Assembly (NCBI RefSeq): GCF_040643635.1
Contig: NZ_JBEYUS010000002.1
Coordinates: 140,975 to 204,974 of the forward strand
Origin: Saccharopolyspora_C sp040643635
Lineage (GTDB): Bacteria; Actinomycetota; Actinomycetes; Mycobacteriales; Pseudonocardiaceae
Direction of reading: 5' to 3'
Length of the DNA stretch: 64,000 nt
A program made the translations under genes and the position numbers. This document shows positions 8,868 through 19,050 of the stretch, piece by piece (position 1 is the stretch's first letter; the number at the start of each line of letters is the position of its first letter). The notes below the pieces were generated by a model. The model had not been told where the DNA came from. It ran no database searches and saw only the letters and a program-made list of their open reading frames with translations.

Positions 8868-9685
8868 CGTGATCTCCCTCCGTCCCGGCGCCGGGTCGTA
8901 CCCCGACGCCCTCGATCCTGCTGCGACCACCGGTGGCCCACTGGCGGCGGGGCCGGTGCTCGCTTACCCCACTCTTGCAGACGCACAGCCGTACGTCAGT
9001 GTTCCCGTGCGGAGTGGCGACCGTCGTCACGTCGAAGTACCCGCTTGCCGCAGCCCCGGTAGCGGAGCGTGGCAATCTCGTCACGGCGCCGTTTTCGAGT
9101 CGCCTGACCAGGGAAAATGGTGAGCTTCGAATTGCGCCGAACGGCGTTTCGTGCGTACCGGCGGTGCGCATTCCCGGCTCCGGGCGCGAACCGTTCTGCT
9201 GCAAGCGAACGACCCGCACGCCTGGGATGCGTCGAATTCCCCAGAATCAATGTGTGATGAATCACGTCTGGATTCCCATCGATTCCGGCGAATCCGGCGT
9301 GATATCGCCGCGGCGGGGCCTCCGCGGAACGTTCCGGTCTCGGCTCGCCGGGCCTGGGAGGGATCGTGCGGATCGATCGGGGTGGAGCGGCCACCAAGCC
9401 GCGCCGGTGCCGTCGAGCGATCACGCGGATCCACTCCGTGATCCGGGCGTCCGAAGCTCCGGGCGAGACGGACTGCTCCGGCCGGGAGATCGACCGCGGT
9501 CGGCCCACGGCCGCCGCGATCACCTAACCGAGCGGGTCCGTGGGCGAACCACCACCGAGCATCGACCGAGCCGTCCGCTTCGAGCGGTTCGCGCGGGTGC
9601 ATCGCCTGACAGCGAGTCGTGCGTACATCGTCGACATGGGTGTTCACCCACTTCCACATCTCGAGGGTTCGGCCTTCCGGCCGGA
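8868..9685. other. 818-bp stretch with no supported gene
   Basis: Open frames cross this stretch on both strands, but none has a recognisable domain, a Shine-Dalgarno or actinobacterial third-position GC bias. Base composition is visibly less GC-rich between about 9060 and 9320 than in the neighbours. It must contain the promoter of the DUF7455 gene (right to left) and the downstream end of the pentapeptide gene. It may be decayed coding sequence; nothing in it is recognisable. Confidence 0.5.
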
Positions 9686-10663
9686 TCATCCTTTCACGTG
9701 GGGTGATGCGTCGGAAGATTCATTACCCGATCGTACGAGCAGGTGCTCCCCGCCGTCCGGTTCCTCGCGCCAGCCTGCGGGCCACTTGCGGCGGACCCCG
9801 TCGTCGGGTGGCGTCGCGCACGCGCCGGTCAGGGCGGCCTCGGTGTGCGTGCCGAAGTCGACCTCGCCGGCGAACAGGGCGCCGCGGAAGTTCGCGCCCT
9901 CGCCGTCGAAGGTCACCCGCCGGAAGTCCGCGATCCCGGTGAACCGCGCTGACCGGAAGTCGGCCTGCTGCTCGAACACGGCGCCGCGGAACACGCCGGG
10001 TCCGTCGAAGCGGGCCCCGGCGAACGTCGCCTGCCGCACCCGGCAGCGGGTGAACCGGAACGTGCTCAGCACCGCGCCCGCCAGGTTCAGCCGGATATCC
10101 GGCCAGAACAGCTCGGCGGTGTCCGCATCGGTGCGCAGGTGCGCGGCGAGCACCGACTGCGCGGTGTCCCGCACCTGCTGCTCCAGCGCGGGACCCGCGT
10201 CGTCCGCGCCGGACGCGGCGGCGGGCATCCGCAGGTAGGCGCACAGCAGGTCCACGATGGTCTGCCGGTGCTCCGGGTTGTTCTGCCCGAGCCGTTCCAG
10301 CGCGAAGATCCCGGCCAGCCGCACCGGCGCCTTGTCGCTGCCGAGCTGGTCCGCGGCCCGGCCGTAGAGCTCGGTCACCCTGGCCTCGGTCGAGTCGTGG
10401 CTCTTGATCTCGATGTCCAGCTCGGTGGACCGCTGCTTGCGCGCGGTCAGCAGCAGGCCGGCGGCCCCGCCACCGCCGAGCACGATGCTGAACGCGGTGC
10501 GGATGGCGTCCAGCCGAGTCCCCGCCTCCGGACCGGTGTTGCTGACCAGCGCCCACAGCGCGGTGATCGAGATCAGCCCCAGCAGCACGAGCCCGATGGC
10601 CCAGGCCACGATCGCCGCGTTCGACAGGACTTCGGGTCGCCGAGTACTCCGCCGTTCACTCAC
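9686..10663 (-). CDS. Membrane-anchored pentapeptide-repeat protein
   Basis: About 325 residues. Two transmembrane helices lie near the N-terminus (AAIVAWAIGLVLLGLISITA and AFSIVLGGGGAAGLLLTA), then a helical segment RVTELYGRAADQLGSDKAPV, then a C-terminal right-handed beta-helix of A(D/N)FxxAxF pentapeptides (FRGAVFEQQADFRSARFTG and so on). Actinobacterial proteins of this layout are common and functionally uncharacterised. GTG codons at 10663 and 10666 are the plausible starts; an upstream start at 10717 would cross a 16-bp palindrome. Confidence 0.82.
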   Translation of the reverse strand: MSERRSTRRPEVLSNAAIVAWAIGLVLLGLISITALWALVSNTGPEAGTRLDAIRTAFSIVLGGGGAAGLLLTARKQRSTELDIEIKSHDSTEARVTELYGRAADQLGSDKAPVRLAGIFALERLGQNNPEHRQTIVDLLCAYLRMPAAASGADDAGPALEQQVRDTAQSVLAAHLRTDADTAELFWPDIRLNLAGAVLSTFRFTRCRVRQATFAGARFDGPGVFRGAVFEQQADFRSARFTGIADFRRVTFDGEGANFRGALFAGEVDFGTHTEAALTGACATPPDDGVRRKWPAGWREEPDGGEHLLVRSGNESSDASPHVKG

Positions 10664-10678
10664 CACATGATCATGTGG
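10663..10678. promoter_or_regulatory. 16-bp perfect palindrome over the pentapeptide gene start
   Basis: CCACATGATCATGTGG is self-complementary over 16 bp and overlaps the GTG start codon of the minus-strand pentapeptide gene. Its position fits an operator or a translation-blocking hairpin. No regulator gene is adjacent, so a function is inferred from symmetry and position only. Confidence 0.4.
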
Positions 10679-10808
10679 CTCCGGCCGGCGTCCCGCCGCG
10701 GAACAGCGCAACGTCACCCGGATGCACGCCCCGGTGGCGCGGAGTGACCGGGCTCCCGGATTCGCCGAAGCACCTCGCCGGACCGTGGCGTCTCGCTAAT
10801 CTCCGCGG

Positions 10809-11423
10809 GTGATCACTGAACACGTCGGCGTGGCCTCGCTGACCCACGTGCACGCCCGCCCCGGCGGTCGCGGAGTGCTGCGCTTCGACCAGCAGGGCTG
10901 GGCCCTGCACCGCAGCGCCTTCGCCTGGCCCGACCTCAAACGGCTGATGATCTGGGTGGTCGTCGCCACCTGGGTGCTGGCGGTGCTGGCCATGCCCTTC
11001 CGCGAGCGGCTGGAGCACGACGACACCGCCCAGCTGGTCGCCGCGATCATCGCGACGCCCATGTTCCTGATCCTGGTCGGCCTGCTGCTGTACTGGTCGG
11101 TGAACCTGATCGCCGAGGTCGTGTCGATCGTGTTCACCGTCGTCACCCTCGGGCACTTCCACCGGAACCCGCCGCGCTGGTTGCAGCGGTTGCGCGCCGC
11201 CCGGCGCCGGAAGTCCGCACCGGGCGAACCGTCCGCGCCGGTCGCCGCGCACCGCTACGACTCCGTCGTCGACGGCCGCGTGCTGCACCGGTTCCGCCGC
11301 ACCGTCGTGCTGCTGCGGACCACCGACGGGCGCACGCTGCGCTACCGCACCTGGGGGTTCGCCGGGCGGACCCGGCTGCTCGGCAACGCCTTCGCCGAGC
11401 ACCTCGGCGACCGGCTCCGCTGA
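10809..11423 (+). CDS. Two-helix membrane protein of unknown function
   Basis: A 204-residue protein. Two hydrophobic segments (about 47-63 MIWVVVATWVLAVLAM and 78-115 VAAIIATPMFLILVGLLLYW and on) sit between a soluble N-terminal part and a basic C-terminal domain that may be a small beta-rich fold (RTVVLLRTTDGRTLRYRTWG). I recognise no family. The GTG start is at 10809, and the gene is divergent from the pentapeptide gene with 145 bp between. Downstream lies a tandem repeat. Confidence 0.7.
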   Translation: MITEHVGVASLTHVHARPGGRGVLRFDQQGWALHRSAFAWPDLKRLMIWVVVATWVLAVLAMPFRERLEHDDTAQLVAAIIATPMFLILVGLLLYWSVNLIAEVVSIVFTVVTLGHFHRNPPRWLQRLRAARRRKSAPGEPSAPVAAHRYDSVVDGRVLHRFRRTVVLLRTTDGRTLRYRTWGFAGRTRLLGNAFAEHLGDRLR

Positions 11424-11453
11424 GGCCGCGCGGGCCCGAGCCCGCCCTGACCC

Positions 11454-11607
11454 GTTGGTCCGGTGGGCCACTCACCTCCATCGACACACGAGGTGAGTGG
11501 CCCACCCGCCCAACCTCGTTGGTCCGGTGGCCCACTCACCTGGATCGGCTCGCCGGGTGAGCGGGCCGTTCGACCAACCTCGTTGGGCCGGTGGGCCACT
11601 CACCTCG
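11454..11607. repeat. 64-bp tandem repeat with internal hairpins
   Basis: Units begin at 11454, 11518 and 11582, each with GTTGG(T/G)CCGGTGG, giving an exact 64-bp period; the third is partial. Unit 1 contains a perfect 17-bp inverted repeat (11462-11478 with 11490-11506, GGTGGGCCACTCACCTC and its mirror). Unit 2 keeps most of the stem with changes in both arms. It lies between the convergent ends of the membrane protein gene and sigA. Confidence 0.8.
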
Positions 11608-11620
11608 GCTCTGAACGCAC

Positions 11621-11654
11621 CGGAGGCCGGTACCCCGCGGGGTACCGGCCTCCG
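11621..11654. terminator. Hairpin terminator of sigA
   Basis: A perfect 16-bp inverted repeat (CGGAGGCCGGTACCCC and mirror, two-base loop) ends 16 bp beyond the sigA stop on the minus strand. It could act on both strands. Confidence 0.8.
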
Positions 11655-11669
11655 ATGTGGTTCGGGATC

Positions 11670-13070
<1,401 letters not shown>

Positions 13071-13376
13071 GTACGCCCTTTCGCGACGGTCGATCAGGGC
13101 AGGCCGGAGGGCGCGAAACCTCGGCCGCCAGAGGTCGGGGACGACCCACCTTCCAGAACTTCCGAAGCGGAGTCGATTTCGGCTGAACGCCTGTTCCGGC
13201 GCCGTGCCGGAGGTTCCGGATGAGGTCGGTCGTGTTCCATTGTAACCGCGACGGTGGAGTGCGGTTCCGCTGCAAGGCGGAGATCGGTCCCGCCCCTGCG
13301 CAACGCGGTCCTTCCGAGATCACTCGGACGGGCGTACCGGGGAAACGTCGTGACATCGCCCCGGCCGCCGCGAAGA
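13071..13376 (-). other. sigA upstream region (306 bp, no gene)
   Basis: This non-coding stretch separates ppgK (stop at 13377) from sigA on the same strand. It contains an AT-richer island near 13231-13246 with a TACAAT hexamer on the minus strand and the GGAAC-N17-GTT motif listed separately. No small reading frame with a ribosome binding site is evident. Confidence 0.55.
13244..13268 (-). promoter_or_regulatory. Putative SigR/SigH-type promoter of sigA
   Basis: Read on the minus strand, GGAAC (13268-13264) is followed after 17 bases by GTT (13246-13244). This resembles the GGAA(T/C)-N17-19-GTT promoters used by disulfide-stress ECF sigma factors. From established knowledge, the hrdB gene of Streptomyces coelicolor has such a promoter. 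A TACAAT hexamer overlaps the right end, so a housekeeping -10 is an alternative. Inferred, not proven. Confidence 0.4.
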
Positions 13377-14135
<759 letters not shown>

Positions 14136-14222
14136 GCCCGATCCTTCCTATTCGATTCAGAACGAGGTGTGCAGACCTTATCCGCGCTGTGCTGCGATGT
14201 GAACGTGGGATTGACAGCTGAC

Positions 14223-15029
14223 ATGGACAACGAAACCCTCCGCGCCGTCGCGACGCAGGTCGCGGGCGAGGCGGCCGAGCTCGCGCGCACGATTCGTGAC
14301 GAATCGGTGACCGGCGGTGCGGTGCGGACCAAGAGCACGGAGACCGACGTCGTCACCGAGGCCGACCGAGCGGCCGAACGGCTCGTGCGGAACCGGCTCG
14401 CCGAGCTGCGCCCCGGCGAATCGGTGCTCGGCGAGGAGGAGGGCGGCGCCGGAGCGCTGGACGGGCTGCGCTGGGTGGTGGACCCGATCGACGGAACCGT
14501 GAACTACCTCTACGGCTACCCCTGGTACGCCGTGTCGCTGGCCGCTCAGGTCGACGGCCGGTCCGTCGCGGGCGCCGTGGTGGAACCCGTCTCGGGGCGG
14601 GTGTGGAGCGCCGCCGAGGGCGGCGGGGCGTTCTGCGACGGGGAGCGGTTGCGGGCCTCCGGCGCGGACCGGCTGGACCTGGCCCTGGTGGGCACCGGGT
14701 TCGCCTACGAGGTCGAGCGGCGCCGCGGGCAGGCGGCGGCGACCGGCAGGCTGCTGGGGCGGGTGCGCGACATCCGGCGCTCGGGAGCGGCCTCGCTGGA
14801 CCTGTGCGCGGTCGCCGCCGGCTGGCTCGACGCCTACTACGAGGTCGGGCTGAAGCGGTGGGACTGGGCCGCCGGAGCGCTCATCGCGCAGGAGGCGGGC
14901 GCGCTGCTGCGGCTGCCCGCGGCCGGGTCGACCGACGGGCTCGGGGACGAGACGATGGTCTGCGCGGCGCCGGGCGTCGCCGACCGGCTGACCGCGGCGC
15001 TGCGCGACGTGGGGGCGTTCGAGGTGTGA
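14223..15029 (+). CDS. suhB: Inositol-1-monophosphatase family phosphatase
   Basis: A 268-residue Mg2+-dependent sugar-phosphate phosphatase. Metal-binding motifs are GEEEGG (70-75), DPIDGTVNY (87-95) and WDWAAGAL towards the C-terminus, all in the expected order. Substrates in the family include inositol monophosphate, histidinol phosphate and fructose-1,6-bisphosphate; which applies here is not visible. The ATG is at 14223 in an 87-bp divergent gap with ppgK. A near-perfect terminator follows. Confidence 0.9.
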   Translation: MDNETLRAVATQVAGEAAELARTIRDESVTGGAVRTKSTETDVVTEADRAAERLVRNRLAELRPGESVLGEEEGGAGALDGLRWVVDPIDGTVNYLYGYPWYAVSLAAQVDGRSVAGAVVEPVSGRVWSAAEGGGAFCDGERLRASGADRLDLALVGTGFAYEVERRRGQAAATGRLLGRVRDIRRSGAASLDLCAVAAGWLDAYYEVGLKRWDWAAGALIAQEAGALLRLPAAGSTDGLGDETMVCAAPGVADRLTAALRDVGAFEV

Positions 15030-15035
15030 ACGACG

Positions 15036-15074
15036 TGATGCCCGCCTCCCGTCCAGGACGGGAGGCGGGCATCA
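15036..15074. terminator. Bidirectional terminator between suhB and cei
   Basis: A perfect 19-bp inverted repeat (TGATGCCCGCCTCCCGTCC and mirror) with a one-base loop begins 7 bp after the suhB stop and ends 15 bp from the convergent cei stop. Confidence 0.88.
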
Positions 15075-15088
15075 CCGCGTTCGAGGGA

Positions 15089-15790
15089 TCAGCAGGCCAC
15101 GTTGCGGGCGGCCTCCAAGAGGTCCTCGTCGATCTGCGGCGGGCGGACCTCCTGCTCGGCCGAGCCCTGCGGCTGCCGGTTCTTCAGCTCCTGCAGGATC
15201 TGCCGGGCCTCCGGCTTGTTCCGGATGTCCCGGAAGTCCTTGCCCAGCGCCAGGTCCAGGCCGTCGCCGTCGCGGTCGTCGCGCACCAGCTGCGCGCATG
15301 GGACCATCAGGCTCAGCGTGCGGGCCGCGCTCGCCCCGGCGGCGCCGAAGCGGATCTGGCCGTGGCAGTCGAGGTCGTAGTTCGGGTAGACCGGGTCGTT
15401 GTCCGGCTCGCCGCCCGGCGCGAACCCGTAGTTCGTCAGCTCCTGGCTGATCAGGCCGGCCTGGTTGGCCTCGCCGTTGCCGTTGAGCACCCGCACCTTC
15501 ACGTCGCGCGCGGTGATCGGGTTGGTGCGGTCCAGCGCGTCGCGGGGCAGCATCTGGCCCAGCGCGGGCGGTTCCCGCCCCGCGTCGGCGCCGGGCTCCG
15601 GCGGTGCGGTCGGAGCACCGGGAACGGTGCACCTGGTCGCGGTCTCGACGTCCTCGGTGGTCTCGAAGACCCGGGTCCACATCAGACCGGACAGGACGAC
15701 CAGCAGCCCCAGCACCAGGAGAGCGGGAAGCGGTCGCCGTCGCCGGTATCGAGGGCCTTGGCGGCCCCAGCGTGAAGTCGCGGCTGACAC
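15089..15790 (-). CDS. cei: Envelope integrity protein Cei (LytR C-terminal domain)
   Basis: About 233 residues. A basic N-terminus (RYRRRRP) and one transmembrane helix (ALLVLGLLVVLSGLMW) are followed by an extracytoplasmic LytR_C domain (VKVRVLNGNGEANQAGLISQ). The family includes mycobacterial Rv2700/Cei, needed for cell-envelope integrity; the place between suhB and the DUF4193 gene matches. I chose the GTG at 15790 because AGGAGAG lies about ten bases upstream. An ATG at 15817 lacks a Shine-Dalgarno. Confidence 0.85.
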   Translation of the reverse strand: MSAATSRWGRQGPRYRRRRPLPALLVLGLLVVLSGLMWTRVFETTEDVETATRCTVPGAPTAPPEPGADAGREPPALGQMLPRDALDRTNPITARDVKVRVLNGNGEANQAGLISQELTNYGFAPGGEPDNDPVYPNYDLDCHGQIRFGAAGASAARTLSLMVPCAQLVRDDRDGDGLDLALGKDFRDIRNKPEARQILQELKNRQPQGSAEQEVRPPQIDEDLLEAARNVAC

Positions 15791-16174
15791 GTCCTGCCAC
15801 TCTCCTCTTGCCGTCATCGGATCGGACGTTGCGCGATCAGCCTAGGCGTTCGCGTTGTGTTCCGCGTCGCCGGACGGGCCGTCGTGTCGCACTTGTTGCG
15901 TCTGCTGTTGCAGACGTTCGGGTGATCTTGTCGGATGCCTCGGTGCAGTGCACACCACACATATGGGTGACCTCATGCGTCTGCGGCCCGGGGATGGGCT
16001 ACCCTCTCGGCGCCTCGGGCAGTGACGGGGAGCGAGAACGGCTCGTTTCAGGGGGAACTTGGGGCGCAGCAGGCGAGATCACCGTCACGCACGCCCCCGG
16101 GCACAAATGAGAGCCCTGGAACGTTTACCAGCGGCACACCATTGCAGTCTCCACTATCGCAGGGGTGAATCACG
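15791..16174. other. Divergent promoter region between cei and the DUF4193 gene
   Basis: 384 bp without a supported gene. It includes a short inverted repeat CGTCTG-N6-CAGACG (15899-15916) and an extended -10-like GGCTACCCT near 16006-16014 reading rightwards, which could drive the DUF4193 gene with a leader of about 150 bases. No riboswitch was recognised. Confidence 0.45.
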
Positions 16175-16477
16175 ATGGCGACCGACTACGACGCTCCGCG
16201 CCGCAGCGAGTCCGAGGAAATGACGGAAGACTCGCTGGAGGAGCTCAAGGCGCGGCGCAACGAAGCGCAATCCGGCGTCGTCGACGCCGATGAATCGGAG
16301 ATCGCGGAGAACTTCGAGTTGCCGGGAGCCGATCTGTCCGGTGAGGAGATGACCGTCAAGGTCCTGCCCAAGCAGGCCGACGAGTTCACCTGCTCCAGCT
16401 GCTTCCTGGTGCACCACCGCAGCAGGCTGGCCGAGGAGCGCAACGGCGGTCTGATCTGCCGCGACTGCGCTGCTTGA
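16175..16477 (+). CDS. DUF4193 zinc-ribbon protein
   Basis: A 100-residue acidic protein (MATDYDAPRRSESEEMTEDS) with a C-terminal four-cysteine zinc ribbon: CSSC in FTCSSCFLVHHRSRLA and CRDC at the end. It is a conserved single-copy actinobacterial family of unknown function, found next to cei and dut. The long leader suggests independent regulation. Confidence 0.9.
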   Translation: MATDYDAPRRSESEEMTEDSLEELKARRNEAQSGVVDADESEIAENFELPGADLSGEEMTVKVLPKQADEFTCSSCFLVHHRSRLAEERNGGLICRDCAA

Positions 16478-16804
16478 GCAGTACCGGACGGGGGTCCGCA
16501 GGCGGGGTGGCCTGCGGTGACGCTCGGACGGGGCCGGTGGCGAGGGCGACCTGGAGGGGCGTTCTCGCGGCTCGGGCCACAGCTGTCCGGGCGCAGCGCG
16601 ACCCCGCGGCTCGAATCGGTGGTTCACCGGTTCGAGCGAAGCGGGGAATCGGCTGCGGCGAGTCGGCGGACGCGGCGAATGGCTACGGCGAAGACCGAAC
16701 ACGGACCTGGGCTCACGAGTGCTCGTGCGCCCAGGTTCGTTGTTTCCCGGGACCGTTCGCCCCGATGAGTCGCGCGCGGTGAACGGGTCGCCGCGCAAGT
16801 CCGT
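16478..16804. other. 327-bp gap between convergent DUF4193 and DUF3093 genes
   Basis: No open frame here looks coding. Apart from the hairpin at 16702-16739 I see no structured element. Confidence 0.5.
16702..16739. terminator. Long hairpin terminator between convergent genes
   Basis: 18-bp arms CGGACCTGGGCTCACGAG and CTCGTGCGCCCAGGTTCG pair with two mismatches around a two-base loop; on the plus strand they are followed by TTGTTTC. It lies 65 bp from the DUF3093 stop and 225 bp after the DUF4193 stop. Confidence 0.65.
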
Positions 16805-17308
16805 TCAACTCCGCAATGCGGCGGCCAATTGCTCCGGACGGCGGGAACTCACCACCCAGTAGGGGGTGGGATCGTCCTCGTCGTTGAGCCAGATGCGCAC
16901 CGAAGCGGGCGCCCACGGGCGGTGCAGCACGAATGCGGCCGGGTCGAGTTCCGGGCCCAGCGCGCGCCGCTTCTCCGCGGCGGGCACCACCTCGGCGTCC
17001 TCGATGAACCGCAGCGGCACGTGCGCGTCGCCGACCCACAGCTCGCCGCCGGTGACCTCGAGCTTCGTGCGGCCGAGCCACAGCGGGACGGCCACCGCGA
17101 TCGGCAGCAGCAGCACGTACGGCAGCCACGCCCGGATGCCCGGGTAGCCCATGTGCACCTCGGCGGCCAGCAGGCCCGCCATCACCAGCGGCAGCGGCCA
17201 CGTCCACCAGGCCGCGTAGAGCTGTTCCCGGTAGGTCCGCGACTCGCCGACGTTCGCCTGACCGGGGGCCTCCGCGGCGGGGCTGGTTGCTTCTGCGCTC
17301 TCCGACAC
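16805..17308 (-). CDS. DUF3093 membrane protein
   Basis: A 167-residue protein. An N-terminal polar segment is followed by two hydrophobic helices (LPLVMAGLLAAEVHMGYPGI and LPYVLLLPIAVAVPLWLG) and a C-terminal beta-rich, PH-like domain (GGELWVGDAHVPLRFIEDAE ... VRIWLNDEDDPTPYWVVSSR). It corresponds by position and layout to mycobacterial Rv2698. Function unknown. It is divergent from dut with 24 bp between. Confidence 0.88.
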   Translation of the reverse strand: MSESAEATSPAAEAPGQANVGESRTYREQLYAAWWTWPLPLVMAGLLAAEVHMGYPGIRAWLPYVLLLPIAVAVPLWLGRTKLEVTGGELWVGDAHVPLRFIEDAEVVPAAEKRRALGPELDPAAFVLHRPWAPASVRIWLNDEDDPTPYWVVSSRRPEQLAAALRS

Positions 17309-17332
17309 GCCTCCAGGGTAGTCTCGCCGCCC

Positions 17333-17827
17333 GTGCCGAACGTGAAGGTCCTGTTGACCCGTCTCGACCCCGAAGTGCCGATCCCGTCGTACGCCCGGCC
17401 CGGTGATGCCGGTGCCGATCTGGTGACGACCAGCGACCTCGTGCTGCGACCCGGCGAGCGAGCGCTCGTCGGCACCGGGGTCTCGCTGGCCTTACCCGAG
17501 GGGTACGCCGGATTCGTGCACCCCCGTTCCGGGCTCGCCGCGCGCGCCGGGTTGGGGGTGGTGAACTCCCCGGGCACGATCGACTCCGGGTACCGCGGTG
17601 AGATCAAGGTGTGCTTGATCAATCATGATCGTGCTGAGACGTTGTCGCTGCGGCGCGGTGACCGCATCGCCCAGCTCGTCGTGCAGCGCGTGGAGTGCGC
17701 GGTGTTCGAAGAGGTCGAGGCGCTGCCCGAATCGCAGCGGGGGACCGGTGGGCACGGATCCACCGGCGGGCACGAGGTGCTGACGGGGCCGGCGTCCGCC
17801 GGGGCCGAGCACAGGACGGAGGTCTGA
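17333..17827 (+). CDS. dut: dUTP diphosphatase
   Basis: A 164-residue trimeric dUTPase, which hydrolyses dUTP to dUMP and pyrophosphate. Motif I is PGDAGADL (23-30), motif II HPRSGLA, motif III NSPGTIDSGYRGEI, motif IV RGDRIAQLV, and the C-terminal motif V is RGTGGHGSTG. Motif V has His where many dUTPases have Phe; mycobacterial Dut shares this feature. GTG at 17333. The DUF3710 gene starts four bases after the stop, indicating an operon. Confidence 0.95.
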   Translation: MPNVKVLLTRLDPEVPIPSYARPGDAGADLVTTSDLVLRPGERALVGTGVSLALPEGYAGFVHPRSGLAARAGLGVVNSPGTIDSGYRGEIKVCLINHDRAETLSLRRGDRIAQLVVQRVECAVFEEVEALPESQRGTGGHGSTGGHEVLTGPASAGAEHRTEV

Positions 17828-17831
17828 GGGG

Positions 17832-18473
17832 ATGTTCGGAAAGGGCCGTCGCGGGCGGGACTCGCGGCAGGACGAGGTCGCGGCTCCGGAGAACCCGCCG
17901 GAGGTCGTCGAGGGCGAGTCGGGGCTGGGGCCCTACGACCTCAGCGAACTCCCCACGGGCGACCGGATGGAGCGGCTGGACCTGGGCTCGGTGCGGCTGC
18001 CGGTCCCGGAGGGCAGCCAGCTGCAGGTCGAGGTGGACCCGGCGGGACCGGTCCGCGCGGTGCACCTGGTGACCCGGGTGGGCAGGCTCACCATCAGCGC
18101 GTTCGCCGCTCCGCGCAGCGCCGAGCTGTGGCCGGAGGTCCGCGCCGAGCTCACCGCGCAGCTGCGCAAGGACGGCGCCACGGTCCACGAGGAAGAGGGC
18201 GAGTGGGGCCGGGAGCTCGTCGGCGACTCGCCGCGCGCCGCGCTGCGCTTCGTCGGCGTCGACGGGCCGCGCTGGATGGTCCGCGGCGTCGCCGCCGGGC
18301 CGGGGGAGACCGCCGAGGCCTGCTCGAAGCTGCTGTACACGGTGCTCGACGAGACCGTGGTGGTTCGCGGGGACGATCCGCTGCCGGTGCGCACGCCGCT
18401 GCCGATCGAGCTGCCGGAGTCCATCGCGCGGCACATCCAGCAGGCGCAGAACGGCGAGCAGCAGCAGGCCTGA
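17832..18473 (+). CDS. DUF3710 protein
   Basis: A 213-residue soluble protein with a charged N-terminus (MFGKGRRGRDSRQDE) and the DUF3710 core (GPYDLSELP ... HLVTRVGRLTISAFAAPRS ... RWMVRGVAAGPG). It has no signal or membrane segment. It follows dut by four bases in the same operon as in mycobacteria (Rv2696c). Function unknown. A hairpin terminator follows five bases after the stop. Confidence 0.9.
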   Translation: MFGKGRRGRDSRQDEVAAPENPPEVVEGESGLGPYDLSELPTGDRMERLDLGSVRLPVPEGSQLQVEVDPAGPVRAVHLVTRVGRLTISAFAAPRSAELWPEVRAELTAQLRKDGATVHEEEGEWGRELVGDSPRAALRFVGVDGPRWMVRGVAAGPGETAEACSKLLYTVLDETVVVRGDDPLPVRTPLPIELPESIARHIQQAQNGEQQQA

Positions 18474-18477
18474 GCAC

Positions 18478-18509
18478 GAAGTCGATCACACCTTCGAGTG
18501 ATCGACTTC
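18478..18509 (+). terminator. Terminator of the dut-DUF3710 operon
   Basis: Perfect 12-bp arms (GAAGTCGATCAC / GTGATCGACTTC) with an 8-base loop, followed by GATTT. Confidence 0.78.
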
Positions 18510-18672
18510 GATTTGGCGCCAGGGTGGCGACGCGCGGCTGAGCGCGGGCTACGCTGGTGTTCGGAGCGCGCAGCAGTGCCCCGAGAAGTCAGCGGAAGAC
18601 CCGGTGGCCCGCCGTTCCCGACGGGCTCCCGGCGGTCGTGTTCCAGTCCCAGGCGTACGTGGAGCGCTAGCG

Positions 18673-19050
18673 ATGAGCAACACCGGGGGCGGCTACTGGC
18701 ACCGCCTCATGCGTCGGTTGACCAGCGACGTCGCCGAGCTCGACGCCGACGACCTCTCCGAGCGCGCACAGGCGGACGGGGCGCAGCGTGCCTGCGACTG
18801 CCGGTGCGGCCAGGAGGCCGTGGTGCTGGGCAGGCTGCGCAGCGTGGACATGTCCCCGAAGAACTCCGCTCCGACGCTGGAAGCGGAGCTGTTCGACGGC
18901 ACCGAGGGCGTGACCCTCGTGTGGCTGGGGAGGCGCCGGATCACCGGCATCGAACCCGGTCGCACCATCAAGGCCCGCGGCCGGATCGCGGTCCGCGACG
19001 GCTGCAAGGTGCTGTACAACCCCTACTACGAGTTGCAGAACACCGCATGA
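18673..19050 (+). CDS. OB-fold nucleic acid-binding domain protein
   Basis: A 125-residue protein with a short N-terminal helix (YWHRLMRRLTSDVAELDADD), a Cys pair (ACDCRCGQ) and an OB fold (VVLGRLRSVDMSPKNSAPTL ... FDGTEGVTLVWLGRRRI ... IKARGRIAV). The fold resembles the RecG-wedge/tRNA-anticodon type; the ligand is unknown. ATG at 18673 matches the mycobacterial homologue's length. An in-frame GTG at 18604 would add 23 arginine-rich residues. The stop overlaps the next ATG (ATGA). Confidence 0.87.
   Translation: MSNTGGGYWHRLMRRLTSDVAELDADDLSERAQADGAQRACDCRCGQEAVVLGRLRSVDMSPKNSAPTLEAELFDGTEGVTLVWLGRRRITGIEPGRTIKARGRIAVRDGCKVLYNPYYELQNTA

Noticed and set aside
8933..9706. A 257-codon plus-strand frame in the long gap
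   Set aside because: No start signal and no recognisable motif; its end is antisense to the pentapeptide gene.
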